A stretch of DNA of 64,000 bases from Mesorhizobium sp. Z1-4 (lineage in GTDB: Bacteria > Pseudomonadota > Alphaproteobacteria > Rhizobiales > Rhizobiaceae): contig NZ_RCIO01000001.1 in assembly GCF_004000235.1 (NCBI RefSeq), positions 434,001 to 498,000 of the forward strand, written 5' to 3'. Every line of letters starts with the position of its first letter. Position 1 is the first letter of the stretch. The position numbers were made by a program, and so were the translations under genes. Below are positions 1-9,675 of the stretch, one piece after another. Under the pieces are notes generated by a model. It saw only the letters and a program-made list of their open reading frames with translations. It was not told where the DNA came from and did not search any database.

Positions 1-8
1 ACCGAGCA

Positions 9-1910
9 ATGTTGCGTCGTTTTCTTTCCGACACCCGCGGCAACTATCTGCTGATGACCGCGGCGGCAATCGTGCCGATCCTGGGCGGCATGGCTATTGC
101 CGTCGATTACACGGAAATGTCGCGTCAGCGGCAGCTCACGCTGAACGCGCTCGATGCCGCCGGCATCGCGACAGCGCGACGTGTGGTCGACGGTGCTACG
201 GACGCTGAACTGGTCGCCTATGCTCAGGATTTCTTCAGCGCCAACCTAGGTGATGATGCCAAAGCAACGCTGACTGTCGTCTTGCCGAAAAACAACGCCG
301 GCGGCGGCACACTCAAGCTCACCGCCGATCTGAGATACAATCCTTACTTCCTGCCGGCGTTCGCAGCGCTGATCGGCGACGACAGCGCGACAAGCGAAAT
401 CCATTTCGATGCCGTATCCGAGATCCGGCTGAAGAACACTCTCGAAGTCGCGCTCGTGCTCGATAATTCCGGTTCGATGGACTATCTGGGCTCGGGCTCC
501 GGCCAGAAGCGCATGTCCCTTCTCAAAAACGCTTCGAAGAACCTCGTCGACAAGCTGGCCGGCCAGGCCGGTCAGATGAAGCAGGTCGCGAAGCCGGTTC
601 AGTTCGGACTCGTACCCTTTGCCTCATCGGTCAATGTCGGCCCGCAATACGATGAAGCGTCGTGGATGGATACAACCGGGATATCCCCCATTCACCACGA
701 AAACTTCGCTTGGGGCTCGTTTCCTGAATCCAACAGGAAAATCCAGTTGTCCGGCGGCGTCTACGTCAAGAAGGGCAGCGACTGGGAGGACGAGGAAGGC
801 GAGGTCGTCACCCGCTTCACCATGTTCGAAGACATGGAGCGCATCACCGGCGAGAAGTATGTCACCACGACCGAAAAGGTGTGCAAGAAGTGGAACAAAA
901 AGAAGACCAAGTGCAAGAAGTGGCAATGGGAGACCTCGGGAAACTTGGTATATACCTACGGGCCCTATGCCAGCTGGCAGGGCTGCGTCGAAGCGCGCCC
1001 TGCGCCCTACAACCGCACGGATACACCGCCGTCGAGCGGCAACCCGGCAACCCTCTATGTCCCGATGTTTGCGCCCGACGAAACCGACCAGCGCGATGGA
1101 TACAACCGGAGGGCCTATTCCAATTACTGGGACGACATGACCGGCAGTTCCAGTGACTACACGCGCATGAGGTATACGCCGAAATATTTCGAGCCGGCGC
1201 CGTTGGGCAAGTCCGCCGCCGGCAAAGGCGAAGGGCCCAATGCCAGCTGCACGACAAACCCGATCACCGCACTCACTGATGTGTCCACATCGGCGGGACT
1301 GAACTCGATCAAAGACGCCATCGACGACATGGACGCCAATGGCGGCACCAATGTCCCCGAGGGCATCGCATGGGGCTGGCGGGTGGTCTCGGGCGGCTTG
1401 CCCTTCAACGAAGGGCGCCCGGACAGCGAAAGGGGCAACGACAAGGTGGTCATCGTTCTCACCGATGGCGAGAACACCTACTACACGCCCGAATCGCTCG
1501 GCTATAACGACCTCGCCAACAGCGAGTCCATCTACTCGGCCTATGGATATGCCGGCAGAAACCAGCCCGGCGAATCCAAATCGCGTCTGTTCATGGACAC
1601 CTCCGTGAGTTCGACAAACTACTCGAACGACAATTATTCGGCGGCGCTGAACCAGCACATGCTGGGCATCTGCAGCAATGCCAAGAGCGCCGGCGTGATC
1701 GTCATGACGGTGGCCCTCGATCTTTCGACATCGAACTCCGGCCAAGCGGCGCAGATCGCAGCGCTCAGGGAATGTTCCTCGGATTCGCGCTTCCGCAAGA
1801 ATGCGTCGAACCAGCCCGCAAAGCTGTTCTGGAACGCCAAGGGCGGCAACCTGTCGGATGTCTTCGACGAAATCGCTGACGAATTGTCCAACCTGCGCAT
1901 CGTCGGCTGA
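9..1910 (+). CDS. TadG-like pilus-associated protein with von Willebrand A domain (copy 1)
   Basis: A 633-residue protein of the Tad/Flp-associated TadG type, likely anchored in the inner membrane by a hydrophobic segment at about residues 12-33 (GNYLLMTAAAIVPILGG), with the rest in the periplasm. The vWA metal site (MIDAS) is visible: DNSGSMD at residues 152-158, TNVPEG near 445 and VIVLTDGENTYY near 485. Between the first and second motifs lies an unusually long insert of nearly 300 residues, including a Lys/Trp-rich Cys-containing stretch near residues 295-315. The ATG at 9 starts only 9 bases into the window, so its promoter is not seen. A paralogue follows directly. No other tad genes are in the window, so a pilus role is inferred from the family only. 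Confidence 0.85.
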   Translation: MLRRFLSDTRGNYLLMTAAAIVPILGGMAIAVDYTEMSRQRQLTLNALDAAGIATARRVVDGATDAELVAYAQDFFSANLGDDAKATLTVVLPKNNAGGGTLKLTADLRYNPYFLPAFAALIGDDSATSEIHFDAVSEIRLKNTLEVALVLDNSGSMDYLGSGSGQKRMSLLKNASKNLVDKLAGQAGQMKQVAKPVQFGLVPFASSVNVGPQYDEASWMDTTGISPIHHENFAWGSFPESNRKIQLSGGVYVKKGSDWEDEEGEVVTRFTMFEDMERITGEKYVTTTEKVCKKWNKKKTKCKKWQWETSGNLVYTYGPYASWQGCVEARPAPYNRTDTPPSSGNPATLYVPMFAPDETDQRDGYNRRAYSNYWDDMTGSSSDYTRMRYTPKYFEPAPLGKSAAGKGEGPNASCTTNPITALTDVSTSAGLNSIKDAIDDMDANGGTNVPEGIAWGWRVVSGGLPFNEGRPDSERGNDKVVIVLTDGENTYYTPESLGYNDLANSESIYSAYGYAGRNQPGESKSRLFMDTSVSSTNYSNDNYSAALNQHMLGICSNAKSAGVIVMTVALDLSTSNSGQAAQIAALRECSSDSRFRKNASNQPAKLFWNAKGGNLSDVFDEIADELSNLRIVG

Positions 1911-1924
1911 TCTGAAACCAGCAA

Positions 1925-1961
1925 CGAAAACGGTCTCGCTATCCAGGCGGGGCCGTTTTCG
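1925..1961 (+). terminator. Putative terminator between the two TadG-like genes
   Basis: An inverted repeat with 9-11 bp arms (CGAAAACGG / CCGTTTTCG) lies 14 bases after the stop of the first TadG-like gene. The right arm contains TTTT but no longer U-run follows, so termination may be partial. It suggests the second paralogue has its own promoter. Confidence 0.5.
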
Positions 1962-2086
1962 CTGACGCGTCGATTTCTTGGTAAACCGGCGCCTAACAGC
2001 CGGTTTACATTTTTTACACGAAGCTAAACGGCGAATTAGCAGCTCATCGGTCAAATGGCTGGCTGGGTTAGCTGGGGTTTGCTCGA

Positions 2087-4039
2087 ATGCTTTTCCTCGA
2101 TTTCTGTCGGGACAAGGCCGGCAATTATGCGATTGCCGTTGCGACCGCGATCGTGCCGTTGATGGGCGGTCTGGCGATTGCGGTCGACTATGCAGAGCTC
2201 AACCGCGAACGGCAGGCGCTGCTGAACGCGCTCGATGCCGCCGGCATCGCGACCGCGCGCCAGATCGTGTCAGGCGCAACGGACGAAGCGATCGTCGCGT
2301 ACGCCAACGATTTCTTCCAAGCGAACCTCGGTCCGGTGGATCCCGCCGATGCCAATCTGTCGGTTGAGCTGCCGAGCAACCAGGCGGGAGGCGGTACGCT
2401 GAAGTTGTCCGCCACGCTCGACTACAAGCCCTATTTCTTTCCCGTCTTCCTCGACCTGATGAACCGCGAGGCTACGACGTCGATCCGGTCGAGCGCAGAC
2501 ACCGAAATCAGGCTCAAGAACACGCTCGAGGTGGCGCTCGTGCTCGATAATTCCGGCTCCATGGACTATGTGGGCTCGGGATCGGGATCGAAGCGTATCG
2601 ACCTCCTGAAATCTGCGGCAAAGCAGCTCGTCGACACGCTTGCACTCCAGGCCGCGCAGATCAAACAGGTTGAAAAGCCGGTTCAGTTCGGTCTGGTGCC
2701 GTTTGCGGCGTCGGTCAATGTCGGCCCGCAGATGAGCGGAGAAAGCTGGATCGATACAGCCGGCATTTCGCCGGTTCACCACGAGAACTTCAACTGGTCG
2801 ACCCTTTCGGAGCCGTTCCGCTACACCGAAAAGACTGGCGGGATCTGGTACAAGCGCGGCGAAGGCTGGGGCGCTGACGAAAACACAATCCTGAGCCGCT
2901 TTTCGCTGTTCAAGGACATGAAACAGGTCGATTCGCGCGAGTGGGTCGCAACCGGCACGGAATGGATCTGCACCCAGTATCGCTGGAACGGCACCTGCAA
3001 ATCCGGCTACTGGAAAGAGACAGGCTACTGGGACGAAACGATCGGCACCTTTGCCAGCTGGCAGGGGTGCGTCGAGGCGCGCCCTCACCCCTACAATGTC
3101 TCTGACACGGTGCCGGATGCGGGCGTCTCCGAAATCGGCGTCGTTTACGGCAATCCCGCGACACTGTTCGTGCCGATGTTCGCTCCAGACGAAGCGGGCG
3201 ACCGCTGGGCGACCGCGGAAGACCCCTCGCCCGACAGCTACTCCGCGCCCAACAATTGGTGGAACGACGGCAGCGAGGCCTCCGCGGCCACGCGGCAGGC
3301 AAACATGACCAAATATTTCGAGGTGCGTCCCTTTGGGGCTTCCAGCTCCTACGGCACAGGCCCGAACTACAGCTGCACCACCAATCCGATCACGCCGCTC
3401 ACCGATGTGACCAACGAAGCGGGCATTGCCACTGTGAAAGGAGCGATCGACGCCATGCAGCCGAGCGGCGCTACCAACGTGCCCGAAGGGCTGGCCTGGG
3501 GCTGGCGCGTCGTTTCGAGCGGCGCACCCTTCACCGAGGGCCGGGCCGACAGCGAAAAGGGCAACGACAAGATCGTCATCGTGCTCACCGACGGCGTGAA
3601 CACCTATTACACGCCAGGATCGCTCGGCTATTCCGATTCCGCATCCAACAAATCGACCTATTCCGCCTATGGCTATGCCGGCGTCGGCTACGACGGAACC
3701 GGCACATCCCGCCTGATGACAGGCACAAGCGGGCTCGGCCTCTACGACTATTCCAACGGCAACTACACCGCCGCGCTCAACCAGCACCTCGCCTCGGTCT
3801 GCGGTGGCGCCAAGGCGGCCGGCGTGATCGTGATGACGGTTTCGCTCGATCTTTCGACCGGCGACGCCGGCGAGAACCAGGCCATTCAGGCGCTCAAGGC
3901 CTGCGCATCGGATTCCCGTTTCCGCAAGGAGTCCTCCGGGCAGCCGGCCAAGCTCTACTGGAACGCAACCGGCGGCAGCCTGTCCGACACGTTCAGGGAG
4001 ATCGGCAACGAGCTGTCGAACCTGCGCATCGTGAGCTGA
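2087..4039 (+). CDS. TadG-like pilus-associated protein with von Willebrand A domain (copy 2)
   Basis: A 650-residue tandem paralogue of the preceding gene, with the same order of parts: N-terminal membrane segment (about residues 14-35), a conserved stretch with LNALDAAGIATAR, the MIDAS motif DNSGSMD from residue 154, TNVPEG near 465 and VIVLTDGVNTYY near 503. It ends with the same NELSNLRIV tail. The two copies agree well in the vWA core but differ around residues 290-325, where this copy has an aromatic Tyr/Trp-rich stretch (GYWKETGYWDE) in place of the lysine-rich one. The divergence shows the duplication is not recent. The ATG at 2087 aligns with the first copy's N-terminus, although no strong ribosome binding site is seen before it. 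Confidence 0.85.
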   Translation: MLFLDFCRDKAGNYAIAVATAIVPLMGGLAIAVDYAELNRERQALLNALDAAGIATARQIVSGATDEAIVAYANDFFQANLGPVDPADANLSVELPSNQAGGGTLKLSATLDYKPYFFPVFLDLMNREATTSIRSSADTEIRLKNTLEVALVLDNSGSMDYVGSGSGSKRIDLLKSAAKQLVDTLALQAAQIKQVEKPVQFGLVPFAASVNVGPQMSGESWIDTAGISPVHHENFNWSTLSEPFRYTEKTGGIWYKRGEGWGADENTILSRFSLFKDMKQVDSREWVATGTEWICTQYRWNGTCKSGYWKETGYWDETIGTFASWQGCVEARPHPYNVSDTVPDAGVSEIGVVYGNPATLFVPMFAPDEAGDRWATAEDPSPDSYSAPNNWWNDGSEASAATRQANMTKYFEVRPFGASSSYGTGPNYSCTTNPITPLTDVTNEAGIATVKGAIDAMQPSGATNVPEGLAWGWRVVSSGAPFTEGRADSEKGNDKIVIVLTDGVNTYYTPGSLGYSDSASNKSTYSAYGYAGVGYDGTGTSRLMTGTSGLGLYDYSNGNYTAALNQHLASVCGGAKAAGVIVMTVSLDLSTGDAGENQAIQALKACASDSRFRKESSGQPAKLYWNATGGSLSDTFREIGNELSNLRIVS

Positions 4040-4095
4040 CGGTGTGCTTGACAGCCGTGTGCCTGCTTTTACCCTTGGCATGATCGGAGGTCATC

Positions 4096-4641
4096 ATGGG
4101 CGCAACAAAACCGGCCGGCACGGACGCAATCGCCGACGGCACGGCACGCAGCTGGGACGAGTGGCTGTCATTTCTGGAGCGTATCGCCGCCGGCAAGATG
4201 CCGCATCCGGAGATCGCCCGACGTATCAAGGAGACCGGCGACGCCAATGGCTGGTGGGCGCAGGCAATCACGGTCGCGTTCGAGCAGCATATCGGACGGC
4301 GCAAACCGGGCCAGCGCAGCGACGGCAGCTACGAGGTTTCTGCCACCCGCACGGTCGACGGCGAGGTGGCGGGCATCTTCTCCAATCTTTGCAAGCGGCT
4401 CGACACCACCGCCGCATTTGACGGCGTTGCCCGCGCGGGCAACCCCCGCACCAGCGTGACACCCAAACGCAGTTACTGGCGCTGCGACCTTGAGGACGGC
4501 ACCGGCTTCGAGTGCGCGCTTGAACAGAAAGCGCCCGGCAAGGTGCTTGTCGCCGTCACCCACAAGAAGCTGGGAAGTGAAGACGACGCCGCGCGCCGGC
4601 GTGGCTTCTGGAAACAGCACCTCCCCGCACTCACGGCCTAG
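4096..4641 (+). CDS. DUF4287-like / SRPBCC-associated conserved protein
   Basis: A 181-residue soluble protein. The N-terminal half (WDEWLSFLERI, then HPEIARRI and GWWAQAITVAFEQHIGRR) matches my memory of the DUF4287 module, which often precedes or accompanies SRPBCC (START-like) ligand-binding folds. The C-terminal half (YWRCDLEDG, KVLVAVTHKKLG) could be a short SRPBCC-like region. No catalytic residues are evident and no substrate can be proposed. GGAGG is placed 6 bases before the ATG. It stands 56 bases after the second TadG-like gene with no clear functional link. Confidence 0.65.
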   Translation: MGATKPAGTDAIADGTARSWDEWLSFLERIAAGKMPHPEIARRIKETGDANGWWAQAITVAFEQHIGRRKPGQRSDGSYEVSATRTVDGEVAGIFSNLCKRLDTTAAFDGVARAGNPRTSVTPKRSYWRCDLEDGTGFECALEQKAPGKVLVAVTHKKLGSEDDAARRRGFWKQHLPALTA

Positions 4642-4722
4642 GTCAGCTGAATTCCGCTTCTGCACCATTGGGTCGATGGAGGTGCGGTGCTACGCGGCTG
4701 CAAGCTGGCCGGAGCCGACCCA

Positions 4723-5355
4723 ATGCCCGAACTCCACAACATCATCGCGTTCGCCTTGATCTCGCTCGGCATGGTGCTGACGCCCGGGCCGAACATGATC
4801 TACCTGATCTCGCGCTCGATCTGTCAGGGCCGAACGGCGGGGCTGATCTCGCTCGGCGGCGTGGCGCTGGGTTTCGTTGTTTACATGCTGGCCGCCGCCT
4901 TCGGCATCACCGCGCTGCTGTTTGCCGTGCCTTATGCCTATGATGCGCTGCGGCTCGCCGGTGCAGCCTATCTCGCATGGCTTGCATGGCAGGCAATCCG
5001 GCCCGGCGGGCGCTCGCCGTTTCAGGTGCGGCAGCTGGCGGCCGACAGCCCGCGAAAGCTCTTCCTGATGGGTCTGGTGACCAATCTGCTCAACCCCAAG
5101 ATCGCGATGATGTATCTGTCGTTTCTGCCGCAGTTTATCGACCCAACAGCCGGCAGCATCTTCCTGCAGTCGGTCGTGCTCGGCTTCACGCAGATCGGCG
5201 TCGCGGTGACCGGCAACGCGACCATCGCAATCCTGGCCGGCTCCATAGCTGTATTTCTGGCGCAGCGCCCGTTCTGGCTTACCGTGCAGCGCTGGGCGAT
5301 GGGCACGGTGCTCGGCGCGCTCGCCGTCAACATGGCGACAGAGGCGCGACGGTAA
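4723..5355 (+). CDS. LysE-family translocator (amino-acid or metabolite exporter)
   Basis: A 210-residue inner-membrane protein of the LysE/RhtB superfamily. It shows the family's early motif LTPGPNMIYL (about residues 18-27), then a glycine-rich LGGVALGF stretch and NLLNPKIAMMYLSFLPQF near residues 120-137, with about six hydrophobic segments. Members export amino acids such as lysine, homoserine or threonine using the proton gradient; the substrate cannot be read from the sequence. The ATG at 4723 is chosen over an upstream GTG at 4687 because GGAG lies 8 bases before it and the protein then begins at the usual place. Confidence 0.85.
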   Translation: MPELHNIIAFALISLGMVLTPGPNMIYLISRSICQGRTAGLISLGGVALGFVVYMLAAAFGITALLFAVPYAYDALRLAGAAYLAWLAWQAIRPGGRSPFQVRQLAADSPRKLFLMGLVTNLLNPKIAMMYLSFLPQFIDPTAGSIFLQSVVLGFTQIGVAVTGNATIAILAGSIAVFLAQRPFWLTVQRWAMGTVLGALAVNMATEARR

Positions 5356-5388
5356 TATCCTCCCGCTTGCAGGCAGAATGAGCACCGC

Positions 5389-5506
5389 CGTCATCCCGGA
5401 AGGCGAAGCCTGTCCGGGATCCATTCCGTCTGGTGCGGGCGCAATTCACAGCCGTTCCGGAATGGGTCCCGGCTCGCGGTCGCAAGCTCCCTTGGCCGGG
5501 ATGACG
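5389..5506. repeat. Imperfect palindromic intergenic repeat (REP-like)
   Basis: The ends are inverted copies (CGTCATCCCGG at 5389 and CCGGGATGACG ending at 5506), and inside them sits a second inverted pair (CCGGGATCCATTCCG and CGGAATGGGTCCCGG). The whole 118-bp block can fold into a long branched hairpin. Elements of this TCATCCCGG type are scattered between genes in many rhizobial genomes (from memory). It separates the LysE gene from hisS and may act as a transcriptional stop or nucleoid-protein site. Confidence 0.65.
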
Positions 5507-5622
5507 CGCGGTGGTCTTGTCGCACTTGTCGTAACAGGTAGCGTCGGTTAGGACAGCCGCGCCCTTTTTGTCGATTTATGCGGCTTAATCCACTTCTCAA
5601 AAATCCTACGGACCTCGACGCG

Positions 5623-7203
5623 ATGGCTGACAAGGCGGAAAAAATGAAAGCGCGGCTGCCGCGCGGCTTTGTCGACCGCGGCGCGGACGACATTCGCGCC
5701 GTCGACAAGATGATGCGCGCGATCCGCGACAAGTTCGAGCTCTACGGCTTCGAGCCGGTGGAGCAGCCCTTCGTGGAATATACCGACGCGCTGGGCAAGT
5801 TCCTGCCCGACCAGGACCGGCCCAACGAGGGCGTGTTTTCGTTCCAGGACGATGACGAACAGTGGCTTTCGCTGCGCTACGATTTGACCGCGCCGCTGGC
5901 GCGCTACGTGGCCGAGAATTTCGAGACGCTACCGAAACCCTATCGCAGCTACCGCTCAGGCTGGGTCTTCCGCAACGAGAAGCCGGGACCGGGCCGCTTC
6001 CGTCAGTTCATGCAGTTCGACGCCGATATCGTCGGCACGCCGGGTGTGGCCGCCGACGCCGAGATGGCGATGATGATGGCCGACACGCTGGAAGCGGTCG
6101 GCATCAACCGCGGCGACTATGTGATCCGGGTGAATAATCGGAAAGTGCTGGACGGCGTGATGGAAGCGGTTGGCCTTGGCGGCGAAGAGAACGCCGGCCG
6201 TCGGCTGACCGTGCTGCGCGCCATCGACAAGCTCGACAAGTTTGGCGTCGAAGGCGTGCGGCTGCTGCTTGGCGAAGGCCGCAAGGACGAGAGCGGCGAT
6301 TTCACAAAGGGCGCGGGACTTGGTGACGAGCAAATCGGTAGGATCAGCGGCTATCTGGGGACTGCATTCAGGGAAAGTCGGGGCGACCTGACCTATGCGG
6401 GCGCCAAGTCTCCCATTGATAATTTGCCGGGAGAAGACACCTATCGATCGTCGAGCATGTCCTTTGGGTTTTGGAGAGATGCTGTCGCCGGTTCTGAAAC
6501 CGGTGTTCAAGGCGTCAACGAATTGGAGGAAATGGCATCCCTATGTGCTGCGGCTGGCTACGACGTTGATCGCGTGATGGTTGATGCGTCCGTGGTCCGC
6601 GGCCTCGAATATTACACCGGCCCGGTCTACGAGGCAGAACTGCTGTTCGAGGTGCCGAACGAGAAGGGCGAGATCGTGCGCTTCGGCTCGGTGGCCGGCG
6701 GTGGGCGCTATGACGGTCTCGTCTCGCGCTTCCGCGGCGAGCCGGTGCCGGCGACGGGCTTTTCCATCGGTGTGTCGCGCCTCACCACGGCGCTGAAGAA
6801 CCTCGGCAAGCTGGATACGACCGACGTCATCGCGCCGGTCGTGGTGCTTGTCATGGATCGCGATACCGACAGCCTCGGCCGCTACCAGAAGATGGTCACC
6901 AGCCTCCGCACGGCCGGCATCCGCGCCGAAATGTATCTCGGTGGCTCGGGCATGAAGGCGCAGATGAAATATGCCGACCGGCGCGGCGCGCCCTGCGTCA
7001 TCATTCAGGGCGGCGACGAACGCGAAAAGGGCGAAGTGCAGATCAAGGATATGGCGCTCGGCGAGCAGCTTTCGAAGGAAATCGAGGACAATGCCGCGTG
7101 GCGCGAAGGCCGCCCGGCTCAGTTTTCGGTGAAAGAGGACGAGCTGGTCGAAGCCGTGCAGCGCGTGCTTGATGCACAAAATGCGGAGCGGGGGCAGAAC
7201 TGA
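5623..7203 (+). CDS. hisS: Histidine--tRNA ligase
   Basis: Class II aminoacyl-tRNA synthetase charging tRNA-His in the cytoplasm, 526 residues from the ATG at 5623 ([16 protein letters not shown]), the usual rhizobial start; an ATG at 5578 would add 15 unlikely residues. Seen: [11 protein letters not shown], the motif 2 region [18 protein letters not shown], the histidine signature [11 protein letters not shown], and motif 3 GGGRYDGL with [11 protein letters not shown], followed by an anticodon-binding domain. Residues about 227-314 (6301-6565) use codons unlike the flanks (AGG, GGG, ATT, TTG, AGA), and the sequence there looks unlike the rhizobial HisS proteins I know. hisZ and hisG follow on the same strand. 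A tRNA-His gene lies at 37.6 kb. Confidence 0.95.
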   Translation: MADKAEKMKARLPRGFVDRGADDIRAVDKMMRAIRDKFELYGFEPVEQPFVEYTDALGKFLPDQDRPNEGVFSFQDDDEQWLSLRYDLTAPLARYVAENFETLPKPYRSYRSGWVFRNEKPGPGRFRQFMQFDADIVGTPGVAADAEMAMMMADTLEAVGINRGDYVIRVNNRKVLDGVMEAVGLGGEENAGRRLTVLRAIDKLDKFGVEGVRLLLGEGRKDESGDFTKGAGLGDEQIGRISGYLGTAFRESRGDLTYAGAKSPIDNLPGEDTYRSSSMSFGFWRDAVAGSETGVQGVNELEEMASLCAAAGYDVDRVMVDASVVRGLEYYTGPVYEAELLFEVPNEKGEIVRFGSVAGGGRYDGLVSRFRGEPVPATGFSIGVSRLTTALKNLGKLDTTDVIAPVVVLVMDRDTDSLGRYQKMVTSLRTAGIRAEMYLGGSGMKAQMKYADRRGAPCVIIQGGDEREKGEVQIKDMALGEQLSKEIEDNAAWREGRPAQFSVKEDELVEAVQRVLDAQNAERGQN

Positions 7204-7208
7204 TGTTC

Positions 7209-7367
7209 ACCCCCCTCTGGCCTGCCGGCCATCTCCCCCTCAAGGGGGGAGATCAGCTCCCACTAACGACCACGCCAGTCACGAGCGTCGCGAAGGAGGC
7301 GAAGCTCTTGAGGCCGCCAATCTTCCCCCTCGAGGGGGAGATGTCGCCGAAGGCGACAGAGGGGGGT
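7209..7367. repeat. Intergenic palindromic repeat between hisS and hisZ
   Basis: The outer ends ACCCCCCTCTG (7209-7219) and CAGAGGGGGGT (7357-7367) are exact inverted copies. Two inner hairpins (CTCCCCCT/AGGGGGAG type, at about 7233-7250 and 7322-7340) face each other. Repeats with this CCCCTC/GAGGGGG signature are common between genes in Mesorhizobium and relatives, from memory. The element fills nearly all of the 184-base gap between hisS and hisZ. Confidence 0.7.
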
Positions 7368-7387
7368 GTTTCCAGCGGAGAGCCGTC

Positions 7388-8494
7388 ATGACCGCCCTCC
7401 CCGATTTCGCCGACGACATCATCGCGCAGCTTGAAGCGTGCGGCGCGCCGGCGACCGACGTCGCGATCCTGCAGCCTGCAGACCCGTTTCTCGACATGGC
7501 GGGCGAAGATTTGCGCCGCCGCATCTTCCTGACCGAAAGCGAAACCGGGTCCGCACTTTGCCTGCGGCCCGAATTCACCATCCCCGTTTGTCTCGATCAC
7601 ATCGCGCGCCGCGCGGCCACGCCGCGGCGCTACGGCTATCTCGGCGAGGTGTTCCGCCAGCGGCGCGAGGGCGGGGCCGAGTTTTTTCAGGCCGGCATCG
7701 AGGATCTGGGCGAAGCCGACATTGCCGCCGCCGATGCGCGCTCGGTGGCCGACGCGCATGCGCTTCTGACGCGCTTGCTGCCCGGCAAGGCGCTCGCCGT
7801 CACCATCGGCGACCAGTCGGTATTCGAGGCGGTTCTAGCCGCACTTGGCCTGCCACGTGGCTGGCAGAAACGACTGGCACGCGCATTCGGCTCGCCCGGC
7901 GCGCTGGAAGCCGCCCTTTCCGACCTTGCCAATCCGACCCGCGCTGCTGCGCTCGATGAACCCGCCGCATCGCTGCTTCTCGCCGGCGAGCCCGAGCCGC
8001 TCGCCGCCCACATCGCGGAGCGCATGGAAGCCGCCGGCCACTCACTGGGCGCGGGACGAAGCCCGCAGGAGATCGCCAAGCGGCTGATCGAAAAATCGGA
8101 ACTGCGCAGCGTGCGGCTTTCCGACGAGGCGCTGGCCGCGCTGAAGGATTTTCTCGACATCCGCGCTCCGCTCGGCGAAGCGCATGCCGTTCTGGAAGCC
8201 TTCGCAAGCGAGGCGAAACTGTCGCTCGGTTCGGCGCTGACGAAATTCGGCGCGCGGGCCGACGCCATCGCCGCGCACGGCCTTGCCGGCGCATTCGAAT
8301 ATGACGCCGCGTTCGGCCGGCCGCTCGACTATTACACCGGACTTGTTTTCGAGATCGGCCTGCCGGGCGACACGCGCCCTCTGGCCGGCGGCGGCCGTTA
8401 CGACCGGCTGCTTACGCTCCTCGGCGCGAAAGCGCCGATCCCCGGCGTCGGCTTCTCGGCCTGGATCGATCGCATCGCGGAGGCCAGGCCATGA
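7388..8494 (+). CDS. hisZ: ATP phosphoribosyltransferase regulatory subunit
   Basis: A 368-residue HisRS-like protein lacking the tRNA-binding parts. It pairs with the short HisG encoded next to it to form the octameric enzyme of the first step of histidine synthesis and carries the feedback response to histidine. Class II motifs are visible: TLRPEFT-like [27 protein letters not shown], the HisS-like DYYTGLVFE, and GGGRYDRL. The ATG at 7388 has GGAG 7 bases upstream and gives the usual N-terminus [15 protein letters not shown]; the in-frame upstream start at 7169 would run through the intergenic repeat. The gene overlaps hisG by 4 bases. Confidence 0.92.
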   Translation: MTALPDFADDIIAQLEACGAPATDVAILQPADPFLDMAGEDLRRRIFLTESETGSALCLRPEFTIPVCLDHIARRAATPRRYGYLGEVFRQRREGGAEFFQAGIEDLGEADIAAADARSVADAHALLTRLLPGKALAVTIGDQSVFEAVLAALGLPRGWQKRLARAFGSPGALEAALSDLANPTRAAALDEPAASLLLAGEPEPLAAHIAERMEAAGHSLGAGRSPQEIAKRLIEKSELRSVRLSDEALAALKDFLDIRAPLGEAHAVLEAFASEAKLSLGSALTKFGARADAIAAHGLAGAFEYDAAFGRPLDYYTGLVFEIGLPGDTRPLAGGGRYDRLLTLLGAKAPIPGVGFSAWIDRIAEARP

Positions 8495-9183
8495 GCGTCA
8501 CGCTTGCGCTTCCCTCCAAGGGTCGACTGAAAGAACAAGCGCTGAAACACATGGCGGAGGCCGGGCTTTCGGTCGATCTGCCGGAGGATGACCGCCGCTA
8601 TCGCGCGACGCTGGCCGACTGGCCCGAGATCGAGCTCGTTTTCCTGTCGGCGTCGGAGATCGCCAGCGAGCTCGGCCAGGGCAACATCGACCTCGGCGTC
8701 ACGGGCGAAGATCTGCTGCGCGAAACGATCGGCGATTTCGATGCGCGCATCGAGATCGCAGCGCGTCTCGGTTTCGGGCGTGCCGATGTCGTCGTTGCCG
8801 TGCCTGACATGTGGCTCGACGTCGACACGATGGCGGACCTCGACGATGTCGCCGCCGACTTCCGCCACCGGCACGGGCGCCGGCTCCGCATCGCGACCAA
8901 ATACTGGCGGCTGACGCAGCAGTTCTTCTCGCAACTGCACGGCATCCAGGTCTACCGCATCGTGGAAAGCCTCGGCGCAACCGAAGGCGCGCCGGCCGCC
9001 GGATCGGCCGATGTCATCGTCGACATCACCACCACGGGTTCCACGCTGCGCGCCAACCATCTCAAGGTCCTGGAAGACGGCGTGATCCTTCGTTCCGAAG
9101 CCTGCCTCGCCGCATCGCGCAAGGAGCGCGACGACGCGGACAAAAAGGCGATTGCGGAACTTGGGGCAGCGTTGAGGCGCTAG
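8491..9183 (+). CDS. hisG: ATP phosphoribosyltransferase catalytic subunit, short form
   Basis: Condenses ATP with PRPP to phosphoribosyl-ATP, the committed step of histidine synthesis. At 230 residues it is the short HisG type, which lacks the C-terminal regulatory domain and needs HisZ, consistent with hisZ immediately upstream. Seen: [12 protein letters not shown] at the N-terminus, the [11 protein letters not shown] strand-loop and the PRPP-binding loop DITTTGSTL near residues 177-185. The start overlaps the hisZ stop as ATGA, which suggests translational coupling. The stop overlaps the end of the convergent DoxX gene by 4 bases. Confidence 0.95.
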   Translation: MSVTLALPSKGRLKEQALKHMAEAGLSVDLPEDDRRYRATLADWPEIELVFLSASEIASELGQGNIDLGVTGEDLLRETIGDFDARIEIAARLGFGRADVVVAVPDMWLDVDTMADLDDVAADFRHRHGRRLRIATKYWRLTQQFFSQLHGIQVYRIVESLGATEGAPAAGSADVIVDITTTGSTLRANHLKVLEDGVILRSEACLAASRKERDDADKKAIAELGAALRR

Positions 9184-9578
9184 CTCCGCCGCGCATCCAC
9201 CGACAACGGTCCCGAACCATGGATCGCGAGCAGGATCAACCCACCTGAAACTGCGATATCCTTGAGCAGCATCTGCTGGTGAAGGAAAACGAGCGTCGCC
9301 GTGTCGCCCTGGCCGTAATGGCCGAGGAACCCGGCTGAGATTGCGAACAGCGCGAGCAATGCAGCGACCGGTCGCGTGGCTGCGCCTGCAATCAGGCAAA
9401 GTGCGGCAAGCAGCTCGAACGCGCCCACCGCCCACGGCAAAAGGTCGGCTAAGGGCAGGCCCAGACCGGCGAAATAGGCTGCCGTGCCGGCCGGGTTCGA
9501 CAAAGCGGCATAGCCACTTTGGGCGAACATGATTGCCAGCAGGACCCGCGCCAGAAGTGAGAGCAAAGCGGTCGTCAT
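9180..9578 (-). CDS. DoxX family membrane protein (copy 1)
   Basis: A 132-residue inner-membrane protein with four hydrophobic segments and the DoxX pattern: [19 protein letters not shown] at the N-terminus, then [25 protein letters not shown] and a C-terminal SVDARR tail like that of the neighbouring paralogue. The family has been linked to quinol oxidases and redox stress, but the biochemical role here is unknown. It is convergent with hisG, overlapping it by 4 bases, and is separated from the second DoxX gene by a strong hairpin. Confidence 0.85.
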   Translation of the reverse strand: MTTALLSLLARVLLAIMFAQSGYAALSNPAGTAAYFAGLGLPLADLLPWAVGAFELLAALCLIAGAATRPVAALLALFAISAGFLGHYGQGDTATLVFLHQQMLLKDIAVSGGLILLAIHGSGPLSVDARRS

Positions 9579-9621
9579 AAAGTCCTCAGCCGAGGCTCCA
9601 AACTACCACGGCGCCGTACAC

Positions 9622-9655
9622 AAAAAAGCCCGGCGCGATGCGCCGGGCTTTTTTT
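9622..9655 (-). terminator. Bidirectional rho-independent terminator
   Basis: A perfect 9-bp GC stem (GCCCGGCGC / GCGCCGGGC, 9628-9648) with a 3-base loop is flanked by A6 on one side and T7 on the other. Reading leftward it lies just after the stop of the second DoxX gene, so it should end that transcript and insulate the first DoxX gene. Confidence 0.9.
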
Positions 9656-9675
9656 CATGCATATCCGGGTGCGGA

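Noticed and set aside
624-2054. A 476-codon open frame antisense to the first TadG-like gene
   Set aside because: It is a shadow frame with Val/Gly/Arg-rich content and no domain; it crosses the terminator region.
7169-7387. An upstream extension of hisZ
   Set aside because: It runs through the palindromic repeat and precedes a well-placed start at 7388 with its own ribosome binding site.
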